Assembly (NCBI RefSeq): GCF_001456025.1 | Contig: NZ_LMTZ01000014.1 | Span: 1 to 37,313, forward strand | DNA from: Mastigocoleus testarum BC008 | GTDB taxonomy: Bacteria > Cyanobacteriota > Cyanobacteriia > Cyanobacteriales > Nostocaceae | Direction: 5' to 3' | DNA: 37,313 bases | Part shown: positions 1 through 8,685 of the stretch, in pieces | Layout of the letters: every line of letters starts with the position of its first letter | How positions within the stretch are numbered: the stretch's first letter is position 1 | Position numbers and translations under genes: made by a program | The notes under the pieces: model-generated | The model's input: the letters and a program-made list of their open reading frames with translations, nothing else | What the model was told of the DNA's origin: nothing | Databases searched by the model: none

Positions 1-317
1 GGGACGCCCCATTGTTCGCTTTTGCTTCTTTTATTTCTTCATTCTTTATTCTACAGTTATATGCAACTTCACATAGAGTTGGTATTAAGGTTTACCAGAC
101 AAAACTCAGGCACTACGATAATGTGAGCATCGCTAAATTTGCTCGTAAACCAGTAGTTTTTCATCGTCCTAAATCTCACGCAACCCAAATGTACATCACA
201 CTGACTCACGAAATTTTTTTTCAACCCAATTTTATCGAAAATTAACTTATAAAGATTAATTATTTATCGTTAATCATCTGAAATTAACAATATAAAATTC
301 ATTTAGGAGATAATGAA
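1..317. other. Left-edge stretch without a supported gene
   Basis: AT-rich DNA upstream of the gene at 318. The only open frame here starts with TTG at position 12, has low-complexity content and resembles no family I know, so it is not called. The last 15 bases hold the GGAG ribosome binding site of the next gene (about 306-309). Confidence 0.5.
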
Positions 318-848
318 ATGGAAGAATTTAGCGATGTTGGTAAGTATTTACGCCTTCCTCTCCACCAGATTAAAGTGCAAGAATCAATGGATACGTCTGA
401 TGTTATTTTAATTGAAAGCATTGCAGAAAAGCTCAAGCAAAATCAACGTAACTTTCTACCAATTATTGTTGAAGAAGTTGATGAAAATGAATATAAGGTT
501 TTATTGAACAGTCATATTTTTGAAGCAGCAACAACAGCAAAACTTGATTTTGTCTGGTGTATTCTCGCAGACGAGCAAAGACGCAAACAGATAGAGATTG
601 AATCTCAGCAGCGTTTTGAAGTTAACATGTTGACCGCTTCAGAAGAAACAATTAGTAGAATGTTGCAATATATCAAAAAAAGTCATTCTGGTTGGCGAAT
701 TGAACCAGAAAAAGTAGCCAAGGTTATTGTCGCCAATCGTAATGAAAAATGGAAAGAGCGTAAACCTTTTATACCTCTAACAAAGTTGAATTGCGGTATC
801 GGAAAAACGAAGCTGGGGACTTTGAATAAATATTTTTGCATTAATTAG
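318..848 (+). CDS. ParB-like domain small protein
   Basis: 176 residues. The N-terminal half, with LRLPLHQIKV (residues 11-20), LIESIAEKL and then NFLPIIVEEV, reads like the ParB/sulfiredoxin-type fold. In that fold a short 'parameters to keep' strand is followed by a conserved 'probability of failure and replacement' region. A GGAG sequence 9 bases before the ATG supports the start. From memory, cyanobacterial relatives often continue past the equivalent of the last residues (KLGTLNKYF) into a Rho-N-like SAP-type tail. This copy stops there, so it may be a short form or a C-terminal truncation. No catalytic motif is obvious. A DNA-associated regulatory role is inference only. It stands alone, 153 bases before the SDR gene. 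Confidence 0.6.
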   Translation: MEEFSDVGKYLRLPLHQIKVQESMDTSDVILIESIAEKLKQNQRNFLPIIVEEVDENEYKVLLNSHIFEAATTAKLDFVWCILADEQRRKQIEIESQQRFEVNMLTASEETISRMLQYIKKSHSGWRIEPEKVAKVIVANRNEKWKERKPFIPLTKLNCGIGKTKLGTLNKYFCIN

Positions 849-1001
849 GAATATTCAAACGAGTTTCTGTATAAATTCGACCCCAAAACCACCCATCGAG
901 GGAGTGTGAGACTTTCACCCTAGCTTGAAAATAGTTTATTGTGCATTACTGGGTAGATAAATCTAACTACCGCGAGTAAATCCAAGAAACTTGATTGACA
1001 G

Positions 1002-1772
1002 ATGAAAAAAGTCTTAGTTACGGGTGCGACAGGTGGAACTGGTTCCCTGGTGATGAAGAAGTTACTTCAACAGCAAAATGAATTTGAAGCCTTCGGTTTT
1101 GCCAGGAATGAAGCAAAAGTTATAGAATTATTTGGTTCTACTGAAAAATTCTTTTTGGGTGACATTAAAGACCAATCAGTTTTAGAGCAAGCTATGGTTG
1201 GAATTAATGCTTTAGTAATTCTCACCAGTGCAATTCCAATAATGAAAACTCCACCAACTAAAGAAGGAGAAAGACCAGTATTTGAGTATGCACCGGGTGG
1301 AACCCCAGAAGAAGTTGATTACCAGGGTCAAAAAAATCAAATCGATGCTGCGGTTAAAGCAGGAGTAGAACAGATTGTTTTAGTCGGTTCAGGTGGTGGT
1401 ACCGATGAAAATCATTATCTCAACACTATCGGCAATGGTAATATTCTGATTTGGAAGCGCAAAGCAGAACAGTACTTAATTGATTCTGGTATTGACTACA
1501 CAATTGTTCACGCTGGTGGTTTGCTTAATGAAACTGGAGGTCTAAGGGAGTTACTAGTAGGTAAAGATGATACTCTTATCAATCATCCACCTAATGATAT
1601 TCGCCCATCCATACCAAGAGAAGATGTAGCGGAAGTGGTCGTTCAAGCTTTGCGCGAAGCAAATGCGAGAAATAAATCTTTTGATATCATCTCTAAACCA
1701 GAAGACGACCCATCAGGGGTTGTAACTAAGGATTTTGCTGCTCTATTCGCTCAAACTACACCGGGACTCTAA
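1002..1772 (+). CDS. Atypical short-chain dehydrogenase/reductase (NAD(P)-binding, SDR-a5/NmrA-like)
   Basis: 256 residues. The N-terminus carries the extended-SDR dinucleotide-binding motif TGATGGTG (residues 7-14) right after the first beta strand. GDIKD follows at the end of the third strand, and a VLVGSGGG stretch after the fourth. The end of the Rossmann core is followed by the atypical-SDR pattern of a short 'YTIVHAGGLL' strand. The usual YxxxK pair is not evident: WKRKAEQYLIDSG sits where the active-site helix would be, as in many atypical SDRs that act as NADPH-dependent reductases or redox sensors. The protein is soluble with no signal peptide. The substrate cannot be read from sequence. 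No strong ribosome binding site is visible. It appears to be a single gene. Confidence 0.85.
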   Translation: MKKVLVTGATGGTGSLVMKKLLQQQNEFEAFGFARNEAKVIELFGSTEKFFLGDIKDQSVLEQAMVGINALVILTSAIPIMKTPPTKEGERPVFEYAPGGTPEEVDYQGQKNQIDAAVKAGVEQIVLVGSGGGTDENHYLNTIGNGNILIWKRKAEQYLIDSGIDYTIVHAGGLLNETGGLRELLVGKDDTLINHPPNDIRPSIPREDVAEVVVQALREANARNKSFDIISKPEDDPSGVVTKDFAALFAQTTPGL

Positions 1773-1831
1773 ACCGATTAAATATTAACTTAATTTACTA
1801 GTGCTTTGTCCCATTAGTTTTGGCTTGTTGC

Positions 1832-1881
1832 AGAGACGTTGCAGAGGCTAACGCCGACGCCGCAGGCTCTGCAACGTCTCT
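1832..1881. repeat. Inverted repeat, 15-bp perfect arms
   Basis: Arms AGAGACGTTGCAGAG (1832-1846) and its exact reverse complement (1867-1881) enclose a 20-base GC-rich loop. The surroundings are AT-rich, so base composition stands out. It sits 60 bases after the SDR stop. There is no T-run on either side, so it looks like a dispersed cyanobacterial hairpin repeat rather than an intrinsic terminator. Confidence 0.8.
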
Positions 1882-2151
1882 ACAAATCATCATAGTTCCT
1901 GTAAAAATAGCAGTCATTTCTCCCTTTAAAAACTTGATTACTAAGAACAATAAATCATAAAGATGACTTTTCAAAACTTGACACAAAAATATTTGCAAAA
2001 TGTTTGATAAATTACTGAGAAAATATGTACGAGTAGCTTAAAACGATACATTTGAAAGTTTCTATCCTGTTATTTACAACAACAATTATAAATGGCTTTA
2101 CAAAAATGCTTAATAGGGTAATATGATAATTCGTCAAAAATTGCCTGCCAA

Positions 2152-4695
2152 ATGGCGAATAGTATGAACGAAACAGATAGTAAACTTCAAAGTCAAAATT
2201 CTTTGTTGTCGGTACCGAATAGTTCTTTACCTCAGTCTCCTACCAACAACCTAGATATTTCCGCTGCAACATATTTAGGTGGTTCGGAAGACGATTTTAC
2301 TGATGCAGTTGATATCTCCCTTGATAGTAATGTTGTCATAGTTGGAGGTTCTCTAAAAAACGCAAAATTAGAAGGAAAAGAGACGGAACTTCTTGGTGGT
2401 GGAGATGGAACGATTGTTCGTTATGACTCCCAAACCAATCAAGCTCTTGCAACAACTCTTTTACCAGGAAGAGTAATAGATTTAGAAGTCTCCAATAATG
2501 GTGATATTGCTGTTGCTTACGAGGGTGGAATAGCTGTATTAAATGCTGATGCAACAGAGGTCAAATGGAGTAAATCCTTCACTGATGTTTCTCGTATAGC
2601 AATCTCAGATTCAGGAAAAGTTGGTGTTGTGCGGGATATTAAAGGTGGTGACCGCGCTTATCTATTCGATAGCAATGGAGAGCAATTGCAAGAGTGGAGT
2701 ACAAGTGGTAGACGTCACTTCAAAGACATAGCAGTGAGCGACCAAAATGGAGGTATGGTTGTTACAACTGGATTCGAGCAAAAAACCTCGATTCTGCAAG
2801 TTGCGTTTACTCAAGCATTGTCATACGAGGGAGAAAATCTCTGGAAAAACTATGACTTCGACGATGAAGATATCTACAAAGAAAACCTATTAGCTGATAC
2901 CCGAGGACAACGGGTCGCATTTGGACGTGATGGACAGCTATACGCTTCATATTATGTCAATGGTGGTACTGGTTTCTCGATTTTCTATCGCGACCCCTTC
3001 GATGTAACAGAAGAGCTTACTGACAAGAGAAAAATCGAAACTGACCAATATAATAGTCCCACTAATGTCAATTCGATTCAGATGTTGTGGTACGGTCGTT
3101 ATGACCTCAAAAATGGCGATCTAATTAAAGGTCAATCCTTGTTAGGTCGTCGTGATGATGGTAAAGGTAATTCTGTGAATGCAGATTCTATTACAGCCAC
3201 AAAAGACGGTACCGTAATCATTGCTGGAGGTGCAGCAGGTAAGATTGCAAATAGAGACGAACAGACTATCGAAGGACAACCTGTAAGTGAATACACCCCT
3301 TACGACGGACATCTTGCAATCATCAGTCCAGATTTAACAGAAAGACTTTCATGGACACCTATTTCAGATAGTAATGGAGGGGTTGTAGCTGCAGTTAGAG
3401 ATGGGAAAATAGCAGCTGTTACAACTACTGATTTTGAAGGAAGTCAAATTACTGACAACGCGATACAAGAAAATAAAGGTGGGAAAAAAGACGGGTATCT
3501 TTTAGTGATTGGTGGAAATGACGCACCTGTGGGAACAACACCAAAAACTTCACAACCTAATCTTCCATCCGTACCTGAAACTGAAATTGAAACTCCAACT
3601 GTAGCTGAAACTAAAAATGAGAATGGGAGGGAAGAAGTCCCAACTCTAGATAAACAAAAAGCTGATATTTCCCTAATTAGACTGACAAAGGAAAATGGGG
3701 ATCCCTCAAAGGTAAAGGAAGAAGAAGTTAAAATTTCCCAACCCATACTTGAAATTAAACCTGAGGCTGAAAATACAGTAGGAAATAATAATCCCTCATC
3801 AGTAGATAAACAAGAAATTGATAGTTCCGAAGCTGTATTTGAAACTCAAACAGAGATTGAAAACAAAGTAGAAAATAATAATTCCTCACCCCTAGAGAAA
3901 CAAGAAGTTAATCTTTCTCAACCTGTATCTGAAACTCAAACAGAAATTGACAACAAAATAAAAAATGATAATTCCGCAGAAATAGATAAAAAAGAAGATA
4001 ATCTATCCCAACCTATTCTTGAAATTGAAGATGGGGTTGAAAGTAAAACAGGAACTAATAATCCCTCACCGGTAGATAAGCAAGAAGATAATCTATCCCA
4101 ACCTGTACTTGAAACTAACACTGGGATTGATAAAATAGAAAGCAATAATTCTCTAGCAGTAGATAAACAGAAAGATAAGATTTCCCAACCCATACTTGAA
4201 GCTGAAAATCGAAGTGATTTTCCAAGTTCAATATTTCCCAAAGGATTAACAAATTTAAGTCAGACTGACTCGAGTACAGATAAGAAATTAGATCTAGATC
4301 GTAAATTTCCGATGGAATTCTCCGATACTAGACCCACAAACTTTTATAACTACTCCATCGGATATTACACATCTGGGAATATCACTAGTCTCATAGAAGA
4401 TACCCTCATCTACGGACAAATAAACCCAGAAAAAAGTAACAACAAATCTGCTTTTTACTATCAATCACGATATTCCGATTTAATTTCTGACAGTGGAATA
4501 GTAGAAGAATCGTTTGATACAAATAATAGTGAAAGCACGAACTTTTCATTTTCTGAGTTCAGCTTTATTGGTACAAACTCAGACAGCAAAGACAATATAA
4601 TCGGTCAGGAATTTGATTTTGAAGATATTTTTGACAGCGTCAGTAGTAGTTTGAATAGATTTACAACTAACTTCAACCTCAAATCCATATTCTAA
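2152..4695 (+). CDS. Large beta-propeller (SBBP-like) protein with acidic repeat tail
   Basis: 847 residues. Residues about 36-460 consist of short blades typical of SBBP/bacterial propeller proteins. They begin ATYLGGSEDDF...DAVDIS, followed by repeated strands such as GDIAVAYEGGIAVLN and DGTVIIAGGAAGK. Residues about 460-520 form an acidic Thr/Pro-rich linker. Residues 521-690 hold about six degenerate 30-residue repeats built on (V/I)DKQEDNLSQPxLExxxxxxN. The end (690-847) is Ser/Asn/Asp-rich. No Sec signal peptide or transmembrane helix is visible, so if exported it would need a leaderless route such as type I secretion; that is inference. No good ribosome binding site precedes ATG 2152. 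A second in-frame ATG at 2164 is an alternative start. Function unknown; a surface or extracellular-matrix protein is the likeliest reading. Confidence 0.75.
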   Translation: MANSMNETDSKLQSQNSLLSVPNSSLPQSPTNNLDISAATYLGGSEDDFTDAVDISLDSNVVIVGGSLKNAKLEGKETELLGGGDGTIVRYDSQTNQALATTLLPGRVIDLEVSNNGDIAVAYEGGIAVLNADATEVKWSKSFTDVSRIAISDSGKVGVVRDIKGGDRAYLFDSNGEQLQEWSTSGRRHFKDIAVSDQNGGMVVTTGFEQKTSILQVAFTQALSYEGENLWKNYDFDDEDIYKENLLADTRGQRVAFGRDGQLYASYYVNGGTGFSIFYRDPFDVTEELTDKRKIETDQYNSPTNVNSIQMLWYGRYDLKNGDLIKGQSLLGRRDDGKGNSVNADSITATKDGTVIIAGGAAGKIANRDEQTIEGQPVSEYTPYDGHLAIISPDLTERLSWTPISDSNGGVVAAVRDGKIAAVTTTDFEGSQITDNAIQENKGGKKDGYLLVIGGNDAPVGTTPKTSQPNLPSVPETEIETPTVAETKNENGREEVPTLDKQKADISLIRLTKENGDPSKVKEEEVKISQPILEIKPEAENTVGNNNPSSVDKQEIDSSEAVFETQTEIENKVENNNSSPLEKQEVNLSQPVSETQTEIDNKIKNDNSAEIDKKEDNLSQPILEIEDGVESKTGTNNPSPVDKQEDNLSQPVLETNTGIDKIESNNSLAVDKQKDKISQPILEAENRSDFPSSIFPKGLTNLSQTDSSTDKKLDLDRKFPMEFSDTRPTNFYNYSIGYYTSGNITSLIEDTLIYGQINPEKSNNKSAFYYQSRYSDLISDSGIVEESFDTNNSESTNFSFSEFSFIGTNSDSKDNIIGQEFDFEDIFDSVSSSLNRFTTNFNLKSIF
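3712..4230 (+). repeat. In-gene tandem repeat, about 90 bp x 6
   Basis: Six diverged in-frame units of about 30 codons start at 3712 (VKEEEVKISQP), then VDKQEIDSSEA, LEKQEVNLSQP, IDKKEDNLSQP, VDKQEDNLSQP and finally VDKQKDKISQP at 4159. The last unit is partial. The pattern of acidic/Asn-rich spacing with a conserved SQP-hydrophobic-LE core suggests a flexible stalk. Confidence 0.8.
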
Positions 4696-5214
4696 TCTCT
4701 TGGTTTTCTTTTCCCACTTAAATTCTCACCTTCAGCAATCAGCTTACATAAGTAGCATTCCTTCCCAATAATCAAATCGCAATTAAAATAGCCTATTAGC
4801 TTTGATATGCGATCGCTAAATCATTAACAATTCTATTTTTCTAGTCCAAGTAATAGAAAATTACAACTTTTCATAGTTAAACTCAAAACAGTCAAGTTCA
4901 AAGCGTTTACGGAACATAACGTTAATTTAGCTAACGCAATGCTACGTAAACGCCAGATGTCTTATTTCTCGAGAGGCTAACTGTACGTCAAAAATATTGA
5001 CTTTTCCACCTGTCGTGAAATCTTGAGATTACTAGTTTAAATCGGAATAAGTTACAACACATTAAGCATTCACAGGTTATTGCAAGAGTAAGGGAGAAAT
5101 TTCCTGCTTATAGTGAAAATAAGGTTAAATATGTAAGTAAGTTATGCTTCCAAAGTAATGTCAAAGGCGACTTTTTCGTATCTTAGATTCACCCTTATAG
5201 TTTGTTAGAGCAAA
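4696..5214. other. Intergenic region with a cruciform-capable inverted repeat
   Basis: No gene seen. It contains one HIP1 octamer (4809-4816) and a nested inverted repeat. The outer arms are GCGTTTACG (4903-4911) and CGTAAACGC (4945-4953). The inner arms are CGTTA (4920-4924) and TAACG (4932-4936). The two flanking genes converge here, so it may be a bidirectional end region, but no T-tract supports a terminator. Confidence 0.55.
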
Positions 5215-5598
5215 CTATTTTCCTGCGGTTTTATTGTTCTCTAAAGCAGAAATACTTCTTTGAGCAACGTCTGGATAAACTTCGGCAAAATCCTCTACCG
5301 CATCTGCTGACTGTTCTACGATTCTTTTAGCCGTTTCTATAGGTTTTCCTTCTGTCTCGCGAGCTTGAGCGTTCCATTCTCCAATAGTTTTAGGACGTCC
5401 AGAGTTATCATCATCCTGTTGAACGATTTCATTTATCTTATTGGTAATAGCTTCACTGGTCTGATTAGCTTCAGCTCTTGCTGGTACCGTAGTAAAAAAT
5501 AGGATTCCAACTAAAAGAGCAGTTAAAACACGCTCGACCTGAATTACTTTAATAAATGAAGTAAAGTAACTAGCTAATTTGGATATAAGATTCATCAT
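5215..5598 (-). CDS. Small secreted protein, low-temperature-induced-like family
   Basis: 128 residues from the ATG at 5598. The frame remains open to a TTG at 5742, but ATG 5598 (or the adjacent ATG 5595) is preferred because it places a classical Sec signal peptide at the front. That signal has a basic N-region, the hydrophobic LTALLVGILFF and then VPARA|EA as a likely cleavage site near residue 43. An AGGA lies about 14 bases upstream, a poor spacing. The mature part is about 85 residues, acidic, with the stretch KTIGEWNAQARETEGKP. That recalls small cyanobacterial periplasmic or thylakoid-lumen proteins annotated as low-temperature-induced. No catalytic motif is present. The role is unknown and the family call is from memory. 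Confidence 0.7.
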   Translation of the reverse strand: MMNLISKLASYFTSFIKVIQVERVLTALLVGILFFTTVPARAEANQTSEAITNKINEIVQQDDDNSGRPKTIGEWNAQARETEGKPIETAKRIVEQSADAVEDFAEVYPDVAQRSISALENNKTAGK

Positions 5599-5998
5599 GA
5601 CAAATATTTGAAGTTTTCCTTTATCTGTACTTAAATTTCCAGCAAAATTTCTCAACAATCGCAAACAGAATTTTCGTTCTGCAAGTTGATAAGATTCAGG
5701 TTGCGAAACTTGCTGGCACAGTTTTATAGTATCTGCGGTCAACCAGGAACTAATCTTTCCAAAGTGACAACTTGTAACAGAGAAAAAATGATAAATGTCT
5801 GACTAACGAATAGTGTATTACGTTCGTTAGATTGAGCTACTAAAATATTTAGATATTGCATGTCCATACTCTAAGTTTTAAGCAATTTTTAAGCGAGTAA
5901 AGGTACGGATAGTTGCATCATCAGTGCCGTCATCAGCGTAACTTCTATTATTTAGAATGTCTCATTACAATTAAGTTAGCCTTCAGCGAATTCATGTC
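5599..5998. other. Divergent intergenic region with an 8-bp inverted repeat at 5803-5830
   Basis: Promoter space shared by the leftward secreted-protein gene and the rightward Uma2 gene. Arms CTAACGAA (5803-5810) and TTCGTTAG (5823-5830) are perfect with a 12-base loop. In a divergent promoter region this could be an operator or leader hairpin. No further motif is recognised. Confidence 0.4.
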
Positions 5999-6580
5999 AT
6001 GGTACTCCAAGTTCAGCACAAATTGACCTTGCAAGAGTTCTTAAATCTTCCACCTGGGGAAGGAGATATCACCTACGAACTCGTTGACGGGCAAGCTATT
6101 CCCAAAATGTCGCCAAAAAAATTTCGTTCTAAACTTACCCGTGCTCTTCTTAACCTGATAGAAAAATGGTGTGAAAATAAAGGAGAAATATGTCCAGAAT
6201 TAGCCATTAAACTAACTCGTCGCGGACGTGATTGGGTACCTACACCAGATTTACTATATATTTCTAATGAACGTTTACCAAATGATTGGGAAGAAGATGG
6301 AGCTTGTTCAGTTCCACCAGATTTAGCAATTGAAATTATCTCACCTGGGCAAACCTTTACACAAATGGTTTCTAAAGCCAGAGATTATTTGGATGCTGGG
6401 GTATTACGGGTTTGGGTCGTAGACATTGAAGCTAGAAGCATTGCGGTTTTCTATCCAGATGCAGCACCGAAGACTTATACGGGTGATGAGGTAATTGCAG
6501 ATCCATTGTTTAAGGGGTTGGAATTTACAGTTGAAGCGGTGTTTCAGAAAGCGAAAATTCCAGCAAAAGATAGCTTGTAG
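5999..6580 (+). CDS. Uma2 family (DUF820) PD-(D/E)xK nuclease-fold protein
   Basis: 193 residues, the usual size for Uma2. It opens LTLQEFLNLPP...YELVDG. The core nuclease-fold acids are in VPTPDLLYI and LAIEIISPG, followed by KARDYLDAGVLRVWVVD, where the family has its conserved helix and strand. These are the PD...ExxxP hallmarks of the restriction-endonuclease-like fold. Uma2 proteins occur in dozens of copies in filamentous cyanobacterial genomes. Their targets are not known, so restriction or defence cannot be claimed. No methyltransferase or helicase gene lies next to it. Confidence 0.92.
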   Translation: MVLQVQHKLTLQEFLNLPPGEGDITYELVDGQAIPKMSPKKFRSKLTRALLNLIEKWCENKGEICPELAIKLTRRGRDWVPTPDLLYISNERLPNDWEEDGACSVPPDLAIEIISPGQTFTQMVSKARDYLDAGVLRVWVVDIEARSIAVFYPDAAPKTYTGDEVIADPLFKGLEFTVEAVFQKAKIPAKDSL

Positions 6581-6805
6581 GGTGCTGTTACACCTTGATT
6601 ATCTTTGATTTATGTTTACATTCTTAAGGATGGGGTAACGCACCGCGATATTTAAATTGTTTCTATTTGATTGAGCGATTGCTTGCGAAAGAGCAACATT
6701 TTAGTGACACATATAGATATTAATTGGCAATTAGCATAGCATGTCTAAATAAGCTTCTTTGTATTTAATCACGTAATGAAACTAGTGCTATCTGACTTGT
6801 AACTT

Positions 6806-8200
6806 CTACTGATTGAGGTTACTCCACTCTCTCATCCCCCCTTTAAAGCTATTCCACTTTTGATAAACTTCCCCAAACAGATCATTATTTGAAGCATACA
6901 ACTTTAATAATTTTGTTGTCTCTTCCTTGGTTTTTTTAATGATCTCAGGGCTAAATTTACTTACCGTAATATTTTTTAATTTATATATCTCAGCAAGTTT
7001 TTCACTATTTTTCTGATTATATTCAGCTAATATTTCGGTGTAAGTTTCTAGACAGACAGACTTAAATACCTCTTGGTAGTGGGGTGGTAAATTTTCCCAA
7101 GCATCTTTATTAACCAACATGTCAAATGTTGTACTTGGTTCCCACCAACCTGGATAGTAGTAGTACTTTGCTTCAGCTTGGTGAAGTCCTAATTGAACAT
7201 CATCATATGGTCCAATCCATTCAGCAGCTTGAATTTTATCATCTCTAAGAGCCTTCGCAATTTTGTTCAGTGAGATTGCACCACCGGGTAAATCTTTATC
7301 TAAGTTAACATCAAACTTTTTTAAAACTTCTCCTCCTAATCCAGGAATACGCATAATGATTCCATTGAAATCTTCTATTGTTTCAATCTTTTTTTTAAAC
7401 CATCCACCCATTTGTGCTCCAGTTGCTGCTGCAGGAAATGGAATCACATTTAAATCTAATTCTGGTCTTTGATAGATTTTTTGAATAAAAGTTAATTTAT
7501 CCTGAGGATCTTCTTTATAAAGAAGCCAAGCTGTCTGTTCTTCAGGAGTTAAACCATGAGGAATCGCGCAACCAAAAAATAAAACTTTGTATTTATTAGC
7601 ATTGTAATAAATACCACTAAATCCACACTGGACTTTTTTCCCATCACTCACGTCTTTTAAGATATCTTCTGTTAATATTTTTTTGTCATTCAATGGTTCA
7701 ATCTCAAAGCGACCATTTGTAATTTTTTTAATGCGTTCGCGGATAATGTACGGAGCTTTAGAAATAATGAATTGGTCATAAATTCCATCCAAAAAGTTAG
7801 CCATCCTCCAGGTAACTTTTGGCATTTGTAAATACTGACTAGTAATTCCGCTACCAATCGCCGCTAGCGATCCAAGAGCAGCTATAGAGAGGAAATTTCT
7901 ACGATTTGTAGGTAATAAAGGAAATAATTTTGATTTTTTTGGTTTTGTCTTATCCGGATTTTTTGACTCTCGTTGTATAGAAACTATGACTGCAAGCCCA
8001 TTAAATATACCAGCAGCAGCTTCTATTTCTTTAAAATATTTTTTTGGGGTATTACTTGCAGCTATTTTTAGGAGACGAGATAACTCGTTTGTCTTTTCTG
8101 AGTCATATATACCATCAGTCACCTGTGGAAATTCTTCTGCATAAATCTGAAGTTCTGCCCACTTTATGTAAGGTATTTGACCGCAAACTTTTGCCGACAT
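6806..8200 (-). CDS. TRAP transporter DctP-type substrate-binding protein with N-terminal extension
   Basis: 464 residues from ATG 8200 (a TTG at 8209 is also possible). Residues about 128-464 match the DctP/TRAP solute-binding family. Features are a substrate-binding WRMANFLDG start, AAATGAQMGGWF, MRIPGLGGEVLKK, the AAEWIGPYDD segment and YYYPGWWEPSTTFDMLVN in the ligand-binding cleft. Just before it, NRRNFLSIAALGSLAAIGSG (residues 99-118) looks like a twin-arginine signal or anchor. It is unusual in being preceded by about 98 residues of cytosolic-looking sequence I do not recognise. The first dozen or so codons are GST-gene DNA read in another frame, so the natural N-terminus has probably been lost or replaced. 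No DctQ or DctM membrane subunit is in the window. The cargo is unknown. Confidence 0.82.
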   Translation of the reverse strand: MSAKVCGQIPYIKWAELQIYAEEFPQVTDGIYDSEKTNELSRLLKIAASNTPKKYFKEIEAAAGIFNGLAVIVSIQRESKNPDKTKPKKSKLFPLLPTNRRNFLSIAALGSLAAIGSGITSQYLQMPKVTWRMANFLDGIYDQFIISKAPYIIRERIKKITNGRFEIEPLNDKKILTEDILKDVSDGKKVQCGFSGIYYNANKYKVLFFGCAIPHGLTPEEQTAWLLYKEDPQDKLTFIQKIYQRPELDLNVIPFPAAATGAQMGGWFKKKIETIEDFNGIIMRIPGLGGEVLKKFDVNLDKDLPGGAISLNKIAKALRDDKIQAAEWIGPYDDVQLGLHQAEAKYYYYPGWWEPSTTFDMLVNKDAWENLPPHYQEVFKSVCLETYTEILAEYNQKNSEKLAEIYKLKNITVSKFSPEIIKKTKEETTKLLKLYASNNDLFGEVYQKWNSFKGGMREWSNLNQ

Positions 8201-8631
8201 TCCCGCCAAATTGTCGTAATGCGATCAATTTCTTGCGGAACTCCCAACGTCATCCCTTTTCCAGGATATCTTGCACGGCAATTCATTGGCATATTTTCGC
8301 GTATTTTGAAAAATCCAGAATGCATTTCGGCGCTAATAGAACGCGCGACCGCTCTTGCAGTTTTATCTTCTGGGAACCAGTGCAAATCTGGGAATTCTTC
8401 GGCGAGATATTCCATAATTGCAAGAGAATCCCAAACGGTTTGACTACCGTGTAATAGAACGGGTACTCTACCTGATGGGGAATAGTGACGAATTTTCTCT
8501 GCAGATCCGGGGATATAAAGAGGTACGCGAATTTCGTTAAATTGTAAACCAGATTGTTTCATCGCCAGCCAAGGACGAAATGACCAAGATGAATAGTTTT
8601 TATTACCAATAACCAGGGTTAATTCTGTCAT
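8164..8631 (-). pseudogene. Glutathione S-transferase family, 3'-truncated
   Basis: 155 residues remain of a family usually about 220-230 long. The thioredoxin-fold N-terminal domain is intact: LVIGNKNYSSWSFRPWLAM with the candidate active-site Ser near 13-14, then GRVPVLLHG...VWDSLAIMEYLAEEFP, the glutathione-binding region. The all-helical C-terminal domain begins (ARAVARSISAEMHSGF) but breaks off after WRECRQKFA. It is replaced by VKYLT and a stop that belong to the DNA of the next gene. It overlaps the DctP frame by 37 bases in a different frame. Likely inactive, because the C-terminal domain forms the second substrate site. The missing 3' end is not found elsewhere in the window. Confidence 0.85.
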
Positions 8632-8685
8632 TTTAAGTCACCTAATTTTTAATTAATTAACTTTTAATTACCCAAAAATAAATAA

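Noticed and set aside
12..245. 77-codon open frame
   Set aside because: TTG start, no ribosome site, composition not protein-like, no family resemblance.
5999..6580. Uma2 as part of a defence system
   Set aside because: Uma2 proteins are multi-copy in cyanobacteria, and no restriction or toxin-antitoxin partners lie nearby.
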